The notes below the pieces were generated by a model, which saw only the letters and a program-made list of their open reading frames with translations, had not been told where the DNA came from and made no database searches. Shown in pieces: positions 26,188 to 34,626 of a stretch of DNA of 64,000 bases (its first letter is position 1; each line of letters opens with the position of its first letter). Position numbers and translations under genes: made by a program. This DNA is from JBBDQZ01 sp040905705 (GTDB lineage: Bacteria; Bacteroidota; Rhodothermia; Balneolales; Natronogracilivirgulaceae): contig JBBDQZ010000024.1 in NCBI GenBank assembly GCA_040905705.1, positions 1-64,000 of the forward strand, read 5' to 3'.

Positions 26188-27963
26188 ATGAAAAAAAACC
26201 GCGCTACAATACAATTATTAATATGGTTTAGAAAAAAAATAAGTGGACATCAGCTGATCCTGCTTTTAAGCATCCTGGCAGGGATTATCTCCGGTATTGC
26301 AGCATTTATCATAAAAAATGCGGTTCATTTTATTAAAGAATTTTTGACCGGAACACTAGCAGGACTGAATCAAAACTATTTGTTAGCCATATTACCATCC
26401 ATAGGCATACTGGCTACCATTGTATTCATTCATTTGATTTTGCGACGCAGGGTTGGGCATGGTATTCCTATGACACTGTTCGCCATTTCAAAAAACAAGG
26501 GGCGGCTGCAGCCACACAATATGTATTCTTCCATTGTAAGCAGCGCATTAACAGTCGGATTTGGAGGATCTGCCGGACTGGAGGGCCCCACGGTAGCCAC
26601 AGGTGCGGCATGGGGATCCAATCTTGGAAAATTTTTCGGTGTGAGTTATCGCCAAATGATTCTCCTGCTGGCTTGCAGCAGTGCTGGAGCGATGGCGTCT
26701 ATTTTTAAAGCTCCTGTTGCCGGAATTGTATTTGTATTGGAGGTGATTATGATTGATCTCACTATGTCATCAATCATTCCGCTTCTCCTGGCTTCCCTGT
26801 CCGGAGCCCTTGTCTCGTTTCTTTTTCTCGGAATGGATGTACTTGTACCGGCGGAAATACAGAGTGATTTCGTTATATCGGAAGTCCCCTGGTTCCTGCT
26901 TTTCGGTGTATTTACCGGAATGGTGTCGGTGTATTTTACGAGAATGTTTAAAAAAGTGGGACAACTTTTTGATTTTGTAGAAAACCGGTACTCAAAATGG
27001 TTCATCGGCAGTATCTGTTTGGGAATGATCATCTTCTTCTTTCCCGCCATATATGGAGAGGGGTATGAAATAATTAATTCGGCTTTGCGAGGAGAGTTTA
27101 GTTATCTATTTGAAGGCCAATTATTGAGCAGATTCGACGGCAACTTCTATATCGCACTGACCTTGTTGGCCATTCTGATTTTATTGAAAGTGGTTGCCAC
27201 CTCGATTACTTTCGGAAGCGGAGGAGTGGGTGGCATATTCGCTCCCACACTTTTTATGGGTGCCAACAGTGGCTTGTTATTTGCATTGACATTCAACCAG
27301 TTTGATCTCTTTTCACTACCCCTGGATCATTTTGCGCTGGCAGGAATGGGTGGATTAATAGCCGGCGTACTGCATGCACCGTTAACAGGTATGTTTTTGA
27401 TTGCCGAGATTACCGGTGGTTATGCACTTATTTTTCCTCTCATGATAACAGCAACGATTTCCTATGCGATTTCGAAAAAAATGGAGAAAAATTCTGTGTA
27501 TACCTACCAGCTTCGCAAAAGAGGCGAGTTGTTTACACATGACAAGGATCAGGTAGTCCTCTCCCTCATGGATGTTCGCAGCCTGATTGAAACCGATTTC
27601 AGTGTCATTCATGAAAATGCCATGCTTGGAGATCTGATTGAGGTGATTATTAATTCAAAACGAGATTTATTTCCGGTTCTTGATGACGATAAAAACCTCA
27701 AAGGCGTGGTAAATTTGAATGACGTACGCAATCTCATGTTTGATGTCGATATGTACGACCGCGTATCGGTCAGAGAATTAATGCACCCCCCTTCGGTACA
27801 CGTATCCATGGATGAGCCCATGCGACAAGTAGCCCGTACATTTCAGGTCACCCGGTTTTATACTTTGCCCGTTCTTGAGAATGGTAAGTACAAGGGATTT
27901 GTGTCCAGAGCAAATGTCTTCTCAGCTTATAGAAAGTTCCTGCAAATGATGACCGAAGAGTAA
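26188..27963 (+). CDS. ClC-family chloride/proton antiporter with CBS domains
   Basis: 591 aa from the ATG at 26188 (MKKNRATIQLL); an in-frame upstream ATG at 26089 would add a Cys-rich stretch that looks non-coding. The ClC core has GFGGSAGLEGPTVATGAAWG with the gating glutamate, as in exchangers, and GSGGVGGIFAPTLFMGA (the GxFxP element). About ten hydrophobic segments span residues ~20-430. Two CBS domains follow (SLMDVRSLIETDFSVIHENA and ELMHPPSVHVSMDEPMRQVA), which may sense nucleotides. It probably exchanges chloride (or another anion) for protons at the inner membrane. Confidence 0.9.
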   Translation: MKKNRATIQLLIWFRKKISGHQLILLLSILAGIISGIAAFIIKNAVHFIKEFLTGTLAGLNQNYLLAILPSIGILATIVFIHLILRRRVGHGIPMTLFAISKNKGRLQPHNMYSSIVSSALTVGFGGSAGLEGPTVATGAAWGSNLGKFFGVSYRQMILLLACSSAGAMASIFKAPVAGIVFVLEVIMIDLTMSSIIPLLLASLSGALVSFLFLGMDVLVPAEIQSDFVISEVPWFLLFGVFTGMVSVYFTRMFKKVGQLFDFVENRYSKWFIGSICLGMIIFFFPAIYGEGYEIINSALRGEFSYLFEGQLLSRFDGNFYIALTLLAILILLKVVATSITFGSGGVGGIFAPTLFMGANSGLLFALTFNQFDLFSLPLDHFALAGMGGLIAGVLHAPLTGMFLIAEITGGYALIFPLMITATISYAISKKMEKNSVYTYQLRKRGELFTHDKDQVVLSLMDVRSLIETDFSVIHENAMLGDLIEVIINSKRDLFPVLDDDKNLKGVVNLNDVRNLMFDVDMYDRVSVRELMHPPSVHVSMDEPMRQVARTFQVTRFYTLPVLENGKYKGFVSRANVFSAYRKFLQMMTEE

Positions 27964-28011
27964 CCGTACAACACTCTAATAATCGCATATCCGACTGAAA
28001 AGGGTTCGGAG

Positions 28012-28040
28012 TTGACTTTATGTTATCGATAACATAATAT
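28012..28040 (+). promoter_or_regulatory. Predicted promoter upstream of the GH31 gene
   Basis: TTGACT (28012-28017), a 17-base spacer, then TAATAT (28035-28040). The spacer is filled by the palindromic operator, the classical layout for repression. The Bacteroidota housekeeping sigma prefers other boxes, so sigma-70-like reading is tentative. It leaves a leader of about 200 bases before the ATG at 28245. Confidence 0.5.
28018..28037. promoter_or_regulatory. LacI-family operator O1
   Basis: A 20-base perfect palindrome with core TGTTATCGATAACA and central CG, the symmetry expected of LacI-family sites. A matching copy with one changed base lies at 31029-31042 before the symporter gene. The LacI gene sits between the two sites, which makes it the natural binder. 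Confidence 0.75.
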
Positions 28041-28244
28041 ATGCGAAGAGCCGTTTTTCCTGTTGTAATTTTTACCCATGCTCTTGCTCGTGGAAAATAG
28101 CCATGATCTATAAATCCTGAAAATGAGAACTATGCCTGTCACAGAGTTTTTCTTACAAGCTGGCGGTTATAGTCAAGACATCCCTCGAATACTTGCAGTG
28201 ACCCTGACTGATTGCACCAATTAGAAACCGAAATTATCATACCC

Positions 28245-29816
28245 ATGCAAATACAACTTATTCTCTCACTTTTTCTCTTGCTGACCACCGGCTGGGCACA
28301 AGAATCGGTAGAAACAGAAATAAATATTATGGAAGATGAATACTGGTGGGTTGGTGTGGTTAACCATGGCCACCATTTCCCCCTTTCGGATGGATATGAA
28401 GCCGATCTGAATGGTTATATCTACGGGAATCAGGCACAGCCGGTTCTGCTGTCAAGTAAAGGCCGCTCTGTTTGGTCCAGTGAACCATTCCGTATTGAAG
28501 TAAATGGAAACCGGATATACCTGACGAAATCTTCCGGGGAGTTTATATTACAAGAACACGGAAGATCTCTCAAGGAAGCGTATTTGGGTGTGAGTCGCCA
28601 GTTCTTTCCGTCAACCGGTGAAATGCCTCATGAATCTCTTTTTCTGCAGCCACAATACAACACATGGATAGAATTGACATACGATCAAAATCAGGAAGAC
28701 ATTCTCAAATACGCTCGTGACATAATTGACAATGGATTTCCTCCAGGAGTCATCATGATTGATGATAACTGGCAACGCAGCTACGGCGATTGGGAATTCC
28801 GCAGTGAACGCTTCGATGATCCCAAAGCTATGGTGCAAGAACTGCATGAAATGGGATTCAAGGTAATGGTCTGGGTATGTCCGTTCGTAAGTCCTGACAC
28901 CGAAATCTATCGCGATCTGCGGAACCGCGATCTTTTGCTTAAAGACGAGGAAGGTCACCCGAAAATTGTTCGCTGGTGGAATGGACAGAGTGCCTTGCTC
29001 GACCTGACTCAGCCTGAGGCGGAGGATTGGTTTCTTGAGCGCCTTCATTATCTGGAGGATGCCTATGGTGTTGACGGGTTCAAACTGGATGCAGGTGATC
29101 CTGAATACTATGTAAATGCCATTGCACATAGAAATGTCTCCCCAAATGAACACTCCCGGTTATTTGCCAGGATCGGCCTGCACTTTCCACTAAATGAATA
29201 CCGGGCTACCTGGAAAATGGGCGGACAACCGCTGGCACAGCGTCTGCGTGATAAAGGACACTCATGGGATGATCTTAATATGCTGATTCCACACATTCTC
29301 ACACAAGGAATATCCGGATATGCTTTTACCTGTCCCGATATGATCGGCGGCGGATTAATGGGATCATTTAGAAATCTCGAAGCCGTGGATCAGGAACTCA
29401 TCGTCCGATCAGCTCAAACTCACGCATTAATGCCGATGATGCAGTTTTCTGTAGCCCCATGGCGTGTTCTTGATCAGGAACATCTGAATGCGGTAAAAAA
29501 AGCGATTGACCTGAGAGCTCAATTTACAGATCAGATTATGAAGCTGTCCCGGTATGCCGCAGATACCGGTGAACCTATTGTTCGGCATCTGGAATACGAA
29601 TTCCCTGGACTGGGATATGCCAACGTTTCCGACCAGTTTTTACTGGGCGATTCGATCATGGTTGCCCCGGTTCTTCAGCCCGGCCAGGATTCCCGGGACA
29701 TTATCATACCCCCCGGTTCATGGAAAAGTGCTGACGGTGACATTGTGAAAGGCCCGGCTACCATCACAAAACCCACTCCATTGGATGAGATCCCCTACTT
29801 TACACGCATTCCATAA
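28245..29816 (+). CDS. MYORG-like GH31 alpha-glycosidase, probable alpha-galactosidase
   Basis: 523 aa from the ATG at 28245, which opens a good signal peptide (MQIQLILSLFLLLTTGWAQ). GH31 barrel motifs: MIDDNWQRSYGDWEF, VDGFKLDAGDPEY with the nucleophile Asp in KLDAGD, and the acid/base Asp probably in WDDLNMLIPHIL. The block GYAFTCPDMIGGG, LMPMMQFSVAPWR, DTGEPIVRHLE, LLGDSIMVAPVLQPG and ending DEIPYFTRIP follows human MYORG rather than classical GH31 alpha-glucosidases. Human MYORG is reported as an alpha-galactosidase, and galactokinase lies three genes on, so an alpha-galactoside substrate is the best guess. Operator O1 lies upstream. Confidence 0.87.
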   Translation: MQIQLILSLFLLLTTGWAQESVETEINIMEDEYWWVGVVNHGHHFPLSDGYEADLNGYIYGNQAQPVLLSSKGRSVWSSEPFRIEVNGNRIYLTKSSGEFILQEHGRSLKEAYLGVSRQFFPSTGEMPHESLFLQPQYNTWIELTYDQNQEDILKYARDIIDNGFPPGVIMIDDNWQRSYGDWEFRSERFDDPKAMVQELHEMGFKVMVWVCPFVSPDTEIYRDLRNRDLLLKDEEGHPKIVRWWNGQSALLDLTQPEAEDWFLERLHYLEDAYGVDGFKLDAGDPEYYVNAIAHRNVSPNEHSRLFARIGLHFPLNEYRATWKMGGQPLAQRLRDKGHSWDDLNMLIPHILTQGISGYAFTCPDMIGGGLMGSFRNLEAVDQELIVRSAQTHALMPMMQFSVAPWRVLDQEHLNAVKKAIDLRAQFTDQIMKLSRYAADTGEPIVRHLEYEFPGLGYANVSDQFLLGDSIMVAPVLQPGQDSRDIIIPPGSWKSADGDIVKGPATITKPTPLDEIPYFTRIP

Positions 29817-29833
29817 CCGTTTAAAGAAATCAT

Positions 29834-29854
29834 AAAGCAAAATAGCTTTGTTTT
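29834..29854 (+). terminator. Weak terminator-like hairpin after GH31
   Basis: AAAGC (29834-29838) and GCTTT (29845-29849) can pair around a six-base loop, followed by G and TTTT. The stem is only 5 bp, so it is at best a partial terminator between the GH31 and lacI-type genes. Confidence 0.3.
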
Positions 29855-29932
29855 CCTGTAATGCATGGGACTATATTTATTTTATCCCTTTCCGGATTTT
29901 TTTCCTGATATCTCAGTAAGTGCGGATACAGA

Positions 29933-30970
29933 ATGGCAAGAAGAGTTAAATCCGGTTTGAATGTGACACTCAAGGAAGTGGCGGGATCATTAGGTGTTTC
30001 CTCCATGACCGTGTCACGGGCTATCAATAATCGTCCCAATGTAAATGAAAAGACTCGGATACGTGTTATTGAACAGGCTAAAAAAATGGGTTACACTCCT
30101 AACCTTGTCGCCAAAAGCCTGGTCTCCAGTAAAACCTATACCATTGGAGTGATCATCCCGGAAATATCGCACGCGTTTTTTCCGGAAGTCGTACGAGGCA
30201 TTGAGGAGGCCACTTATGACAGGAACTATCAACTGTTTTTAGCCAATACGTCTGAAAATTTCGACCGGGAAATGAAGGCGATTGATTCGTTCCGTTCAAA
30301 AAGAGTGGATGGTATTATGGTATCCAGTTCCCAAACCACCCTTGATTTCACCTATTACAAGCGGATACTGCAATCCGGTCTGCCCCTCATCTTTTTTGAC
30401 CGGTGTATCGAAGGTATTGGGGCCAGTTGTATAGGCGTGAATGACGAAAACAGTTCCCGTCAGATTACCGAACATCTGATCCATCACGGATACAAAAAAA
30501 TTGCGCATTTATGTGGACCAAGAAAGGTCTCCGTTGGTAAAAAACGGTATGAAGGGTACCTGAAAGCTATGCAGGACCACCAGCTGAAAGTGGATGAAAC
30601 ATGGATAATGGAAAGCGGATTCAAGGAGACCGGGGGGTATCAGGCAATGAAGAAACTCCTTGAGCTGCCGCGGGAAAAACAACCACAAGCGGTTGTGGCC
30701 GTGAATGATCCAGTTGCTTTCGGGGCAATGGATGCCATCCGGGAAAAAGGCCTCTCCATTCCTCATGACCTGGCTATAACAGGATTTACCAATGATATTC
30801 GATCAGCATTAATTTCTTGTCCGTTGACAACAATCCATCAACCGGCCTATGAAATCGGCAGGAAAGCAGCCATTAAGCTTATCAGTACCATTGAAAATGT
30901 CAGGGAACCTGTGGAAAATATTGAAGTGCTCTCCACTTTGAAAATTCGGTCGTCCTGCGGTTGTTTGTGA
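29933..30970 (+). CDS. LacI-family transcriptional regulator of the galactoside locus
   Basis: 345 aa. The N-terminal helix-turn-helix is VTLKEVAGSLGVSSMTVSRAINNR with the hinge helix TPNLVAKSLVSSKT near residues 55-70. The rest is a periplasmic-binding-protein-like sensor (IGVIIPEISHAFFPEVVRGI; DRCIEGIGASCIGVNDENSS; VAVNDPVAFGAMDAI), ending with RSSCGC. It lies between the GH31 gene and the symporter gene, and both carry an operator with core TGTTAWCGATAACA. It most likely represses the locus until a galactose-related inducer binds. There is no O-type site directly before its own start. Confidence 0.92.
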   Translation: MARRVKSGLNVTLKEVAGSLGVSSMTVSRAINNRPNVNEKTRIRVIEQAKKMGYTPNLVAKSLVSSKTYTIGVIIPEISHAFFPEVVRGIEEATYDRNYQLFLANTSENFDREMKAIDSFRSKRVDGIMVSSSQTTLDFTYYKRILQSGLPLIFFDRCIEGIGASCIGVNDENSSRQITEHLIHHGYKKIAHLCGPRKVSVGKKRYEGYLKAMQDHQLKVDETWIMESGFKETGGYQAMKKLLELPREKQPQAVVAVNDPVAFGAMDAIREKGLSIPHDLAITGFTNDIRSALISCPLTTIHQPAYEIGRKAAIKLISTIENVREPVENIEVLSTLKIRSSCGCL

Positions 30971-31028
30971 CCGCAGTGGTTAGATATATATTTGCAGTTT
31001 ATTTTATAATCAATATTTTAAACCATAT

Positions 31029-31042
31029 TGTTAACGATAACA
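31029..31042. promoter_or_regulatory. LacI-family operator O2
   Basis: TGTTAACGATAACA matches the O1 core in 13 of 14 bases, with the central CG kept. It lies about 117 bases before the symporter start and 59 bases after the regulator's stop, so it would control transcription of the symporter and galactokinase genes. Confidence 0.65.
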
Positions 31043-31158
31043 TCATCGGACATTTCTCAATCCGTCCAGTTATCTGTTAACTATGGGTATTCAATCATTG
31101 TGAGCCAATGTGTTTTTGGTTCAGTAATGAAATTCCATTTAACCTTAGAATCGGTCTT

Positions 31159-32718
31159 ATGCAGTTTTCTACCATTGATTTTATCGTCTTTTTCGGCTAT
31201 GGGTTTATCATTTTGGGAATGGGGCTGTTTATTTCCAAAAGAAAAGGCACTGGTGACTCGGAAAGTTATTTTCTGGCCAGCAAGTCTCTCCCATGGTGGG
31301 CTATAGGTACCTCGCTGATTGCCGCCAATATTTCAGCAGAACAAATGATCGGCATGGCAGGCTCCGGATTTGCAATAGGGCTTGCAATAGCCAGTTATGA
31401 ATGGATGTCTGCACTGACGCTGTTGCTGGTGGCCAAGTTCATGATTCCCATCTTCCTTGAGAAAGGTATTTACAGTATGCCCCAGTTTCTTGGAATGCGT
31501 TATGATGAACGTGTAAGGGCGATTCTGGCTATCTTCTGGCTCCTGGTTTATATCTTTGTAAACCTTACCTCGATACTTTACCTGGGAGCGTTGACCATGG
31601 AAACCATTCTTGGATTCCCACTGATCTACGGGATTATCTGTCTTGCTACCTTCTCTGCTATTTATACCGTTTATGGTGGACTTAAAGCGGTAGCCTGGAC
31701 CGATGTCATCCAGGTAAGCTTTCTTGTCGGAGGAGGTTTGTTAACCACATGGTTGGCACTGAATGCCTTTAGTGGAGGGAATGGAGCCATTTCAGGAATA
31801 GCGGATCTGCTTCGTCAAGCCCCCGGTCATTTTGAAATGATACTCGACCGCAGCCACCCGTTTTATTACGAATTACCGGGGATCAGCGTCCTCATTGGTG
31901 GACTCTGGATAGCCAACATCAGTTACTGGGGATGTAATCAGTATATAATTCAGCGGGCACTTGCTGCCAAAAGTGTCATGGAAGCCCAGAGAGGACTTCT
32001 TTTTGCCGGTTATCTTAAATTATTGATGCCCCTGATTGTGGTCATTCCGGGTATTGCCGCATTCGGTTTCGGGGCGGATCTTATGCGTCCGGATGAAGCG
32101 TATCCATGGCTCCTTGGAGAATTTGTACCGATAGGCTTACGTGGACTCGCTTTCGCTGCCCTTATCGCAGCCATTGCTTCATCATTGAGTTCCATGACCA
32201 ACAGCACATCAACCATCTTTACGATGGATATATATAGAGTGCATTTTCATAAAAAAGCATCCGAAAAAAATCTGGTACTGACCGGGCGAATCGTAAGTTT
32301 AATCGCATTGGTTATTGCTGTACTGGTAGCTCCCCAGGTGGAAAATTTTGGACAGGCCTTTCAGTTCATTCAGGAATTCACCGGTTTCGTCAGTCCTGGC
32401 ATCGTAGCCATCTTTCTGCTTGGTCTGTTTTGGAAACGTACAACGGCTAATTCAGCAGTATGGGCAGCCATTTTAACCCTACCCTCTGCATTTGCTCTAA
32501 AAATATTTATCCCGGCGCTTCCTTTTCTGGACCGAATGGGTATCGTCTTTCTCGCTCTCTCAATTGTTATGATAGCCATTTCCTTGTATGAGACATCCGA
32601 CAAGGATCCAAAAGCTATTGAGTATAAAGCAAAGCTTTTCTACACAGATACGGCATTTAATATCGGTGCTATCGGAATATGTGCAATACTCACCGTTCTT
32701 TATTTACTCTTTTGGTAA
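31159..32718 (+). CDS. SSS-family sodium:sugar symporter
   Basis: 519 aa from the ATG at 31159 (MQFSTIDFIVFFGYGF), which begins TM1; an upstream ATG at 31108 adds an unlikely leader. The sodium:solute symporter core is present: SLPWWAIGTSLIAANISAEQMIGMAGSG near 55-85, YTVYGGLKAVAWTDVIQ near 180-195, GLAFAALIAAIASSLSSMTNSTSTIFTMDIYR near 335-365. About 13-14 TM segments are predicted by eye. It resembles SGLT/vSGLT-type sugar carriers. Context (GH31 enzyme, LacI, galactokinase 13 bases downstream) points to galactose or a galactoside. Confidence 0.9.
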   Translation: MQFSTIDFIVFFGYGFIILGMGLFISKRKGTGDSESYFLASKSLPWWAIGTSLIAANISAEQMIGMAGSGFAIGLAIASYEWMSALTLLLVAKFMIPIFLEKGIYSMPQFLGMRYDERVRAILAIFWLLVYIFVNLTSILYLGALTMETILGFPLIYGIICLATFSAIYTVYGGLKAVAWTDVIQVSFLVGGGLLTTWLALNAFSGGNGAISGIADLLRQAPGHFEMILDRSHPFYYELPGISVLIGGLWIANISYWGCNQYIIQRALAAKSVMEAQRGLLFAGYLKLLMPLIVVIPGIAAFGFGADLMRPDEAYPWLLGEFVPIGLRGLAFAALIAAIASSLSSMTNSTSTIFTMDIYRVHFHKKASEKNLVLTGRIVSLIALVIAVLVAPQVENFGQAFQFIQEFTGFVSPGIVAIFLLGLFWKRTTANSAVWAAILTLPSAFALKIFIPALPFLDRMGIVFLALSIVMIAISLYETSDKDPKAIEYKAKLFYTDTAFNIGAIGICAILTVLYLLFW

Positions 32719-32731
32719 TTATTTCTCATTC

Positions 32732-33916
32732 ATGAATGCATTTTTAAAAAAAATAAAGTATACGTTTATTCAACGTTTCAGCGAGAACCCGTTACTAATA
32801 TATTCCCCTGGAAGAGTAAATCTCATTGGCGAACACACCGATTACAATAAGGGGTATGTTTTGCCTGCCGCAATTGACAAGATGATGATCCTGGCGATGG
32901 CCCCAAATGATCAGAATATCATCCGCCTCAACGCTGTGGATATGGATTCAGGATATATGGAAATTCCTGTTGTACCCACTTTCAAAAAATCTGATACCGT
33001 TTGGGCAAATTATATTCTTGGAGTGGTCGATCAGCTATCCAAAGCCGGACATCGTATCGGTGGATTTGATTGTGTGTTTGGCGGAAATATTCCAATTGGT
33101 GCCGGGCTTTCTTCCTCCGCCGCTTTGGAATGCGGTATGGTCTTTGGGTTGTCGGAACTGTATCATCTCGACCTCTCATCACTGGAAATGGCCCAAATCG
33201 CCATGAAAGCTGAAAACCAATTTGTCGGAGTACAATGTGGTATCATGGACCAATTCGCCAGTATTCACGGGGAAAAAAACCGGGTGATAAAACTCGACTG
33301 TCGTTCTCTTGAATTTGAACGATTTCCTTTTGAAAGGGAAGATATCCGGATTATGCTCTGTGACACAAAGGTGAGGCGGGAACTCGCCGGAACCGAATAT
33401 AACATTCGCCGACAACAATGTGAGGATGGGGCCGCTATACTGCGAAAATATGACCCTTCCGTTCAAACGCTCCGGGATGTCTCCTTTTCACTGCTTGAAA
33501 AGCACAGAAATATTCTCGACCCGGTGGTATATCGACGCTGCCGGTATGTGCTTGAAGAAAATCAAAGGGTACTGGACGGATGTGAGGATTTGTTGAAACA
33601 GGATTTTGTTGCTTTTGGTAAACAAATGTATCAATCACATTATGGTTTGAGGGATGACTACGAAGTCAGTTGTGATGAACTGGATCTGCTGGTAGAAGCC
33701 TCTCAGCCCATGGACCATATCCTCGGAGCCAGGATGATGGGTGGTGGTTTTGGTGGATGTACCATTAATCTGGTGCTTCATGAAAATCTCGAGCAAACCG
33801 CAAACGAATTAAGAGAAGCCTATTCGAATCAGACAGGATATTCTCCGGATATTTATGTCACAAGCATAGGCGAAGGAACTCATGTGATTAAGGAAATGGA
33901 TGGGATGCACTCATAA
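32732..33916 (+). CDS. galK: Galactokinase
   Basis: 394 aa from the ATG at 32732, 13 bases after the symporter stop, so the two share a transcript. GHMP-kinase motifs: the galactokinase signature GRVNLIGEHTDYN near residue 30, ATP loop IPIGAGLSSSAALE near 125-138, catalytic-base region GVQCGIMDQFAS near 170, and the C-terminal GARMMGGGFGGC near 335. It converts galactose to galactose 1-phosphate with ATP. The galactose uridylyltransferase and epimerase genes are not in the window. Confidence 0.95.
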   Translation: MNAFLKKIKYTFIQRFSENPLLIYSPGRVNLIGEHTDYNKGYVLPAAIDKMMILAMAPNDQNIIRLNAVDMDSGYMEIPVVPTFKKSDTVWANYILGVVDQLSKAGHRIGGFDCVFGGNIPIGAGLSSSAALECGMVFGLSELYHLDLSSLEMAQIAMKAENQFVGVQCGIMDQFASIHGEKNRVIKLDCRSLEFERFPFEREDIRIMLCDTKVRRELAGTEYNIRRQQCEDGAAILRKYDPSVQTLRDVSFSLLEKHRNILDPVVYRRCRYVLEENQRVLDGCEDLLKQDFVAFGKQMYQSHYGLRDDYEVSCDELDLLVEASQPMDHILGARMMGGGFGGCTINLVLHENLEQTANELREAYSNQTGYSPDIYVTSIGEGTHVIKEMDGMHS

Positions 33917-34269
33917 ACACTGAAAATGATTTTCATGTATCCTTGATCTATGATACATTCACCGGGCCTGCTGTAAATCTCTGCCAACCATGGTACCGAA
34001 CCCCCCTCTTCCGTATTTGCTACTAAGTTATATTTTCCGTTAATTTTATAATAACCAGTTAGTAACATTCATATATTGAAGTTTTAACAGTTTATCAGTC
34101 GTATAATTCTTCCAGATCAACTTGTAATTTCAAAGCACTCTGTATCAAAATGTTTCACCTGTGCCCGGTACCTTGCCATCGCATGATTTTTCAAGTGCCG
34201 CGGCTTTTTTTTGGATAACCAGGTCGTTATTACAACAGGATATGGAATGAATTCAAAATGTTATAATTC
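33917..34269. other. Intergenic region after galK
   Basis: 353 bases. It contains a short palindrome TGAAAAT-G-ATTTTCA at 33921-33935 just after the galK stop and a run of eight T after CCGCGGC near 34206. Neither is a clear terminator. No coding frame is supported. Confidence 0.4.
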
Positions 34270-34542
34270 ATGGAAAAAATAGGACCTGTAGACAGCAACA
34301 CACGGCAATACTGGATAAAACATCTTCGCCTGCTGGCCACCCTCTTAAGTATCTGGTTTGTGACTTCCTATGTTTGTGGAATCCTGCTTGTTGATCAGTT
34401 AAATACTATTCGCATTGGTGGTTTTAAGCTTGGATTCTGGATTGCTCAACAGGGTTCACAATACATCTTTGTTATTCTGATCTTTGTCTATGTTGTGGTG
34501 ATGAACAAACTGGACAAAAAACACGGCTTTTATGAGGAGTAA
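34270..34542 (+). CDS. DUF4212 small subunit of a sodium:solute symporter
   Basis: 90 aa with two TM segments: LRLLATLLSIWFVTSYVCGILL and FVILIFVYVVVMNKLDKKHGF, preceded by the typical RQYWIKH. This is the DUF4212 family, the small partner always found next to the VC_2705-type large symporter subunit, which follows 84 bases downstream. It probably stabilises or regulates the large subunit. The substrate is likely a small carboxylate such as acetate, by analogy with ActP. Confidence 0.9.
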   Translation: MEKIGPVDSNTRQYWIKHLRLLATLLSIWFVTSYVCGILLVDQLNTIRIGGFKLGFWIAQQGSQYIFVILIFVYVVVMNKLDKKHGFYEE

Positions 34543-34626
34543 TTGTGATCCTTCCCTTCTCATCCCGCCTCCATACCGGTATTACCCTCTTAAATCGTAT
34601 TCACATTAAAGCAATTTGAAATTCGA

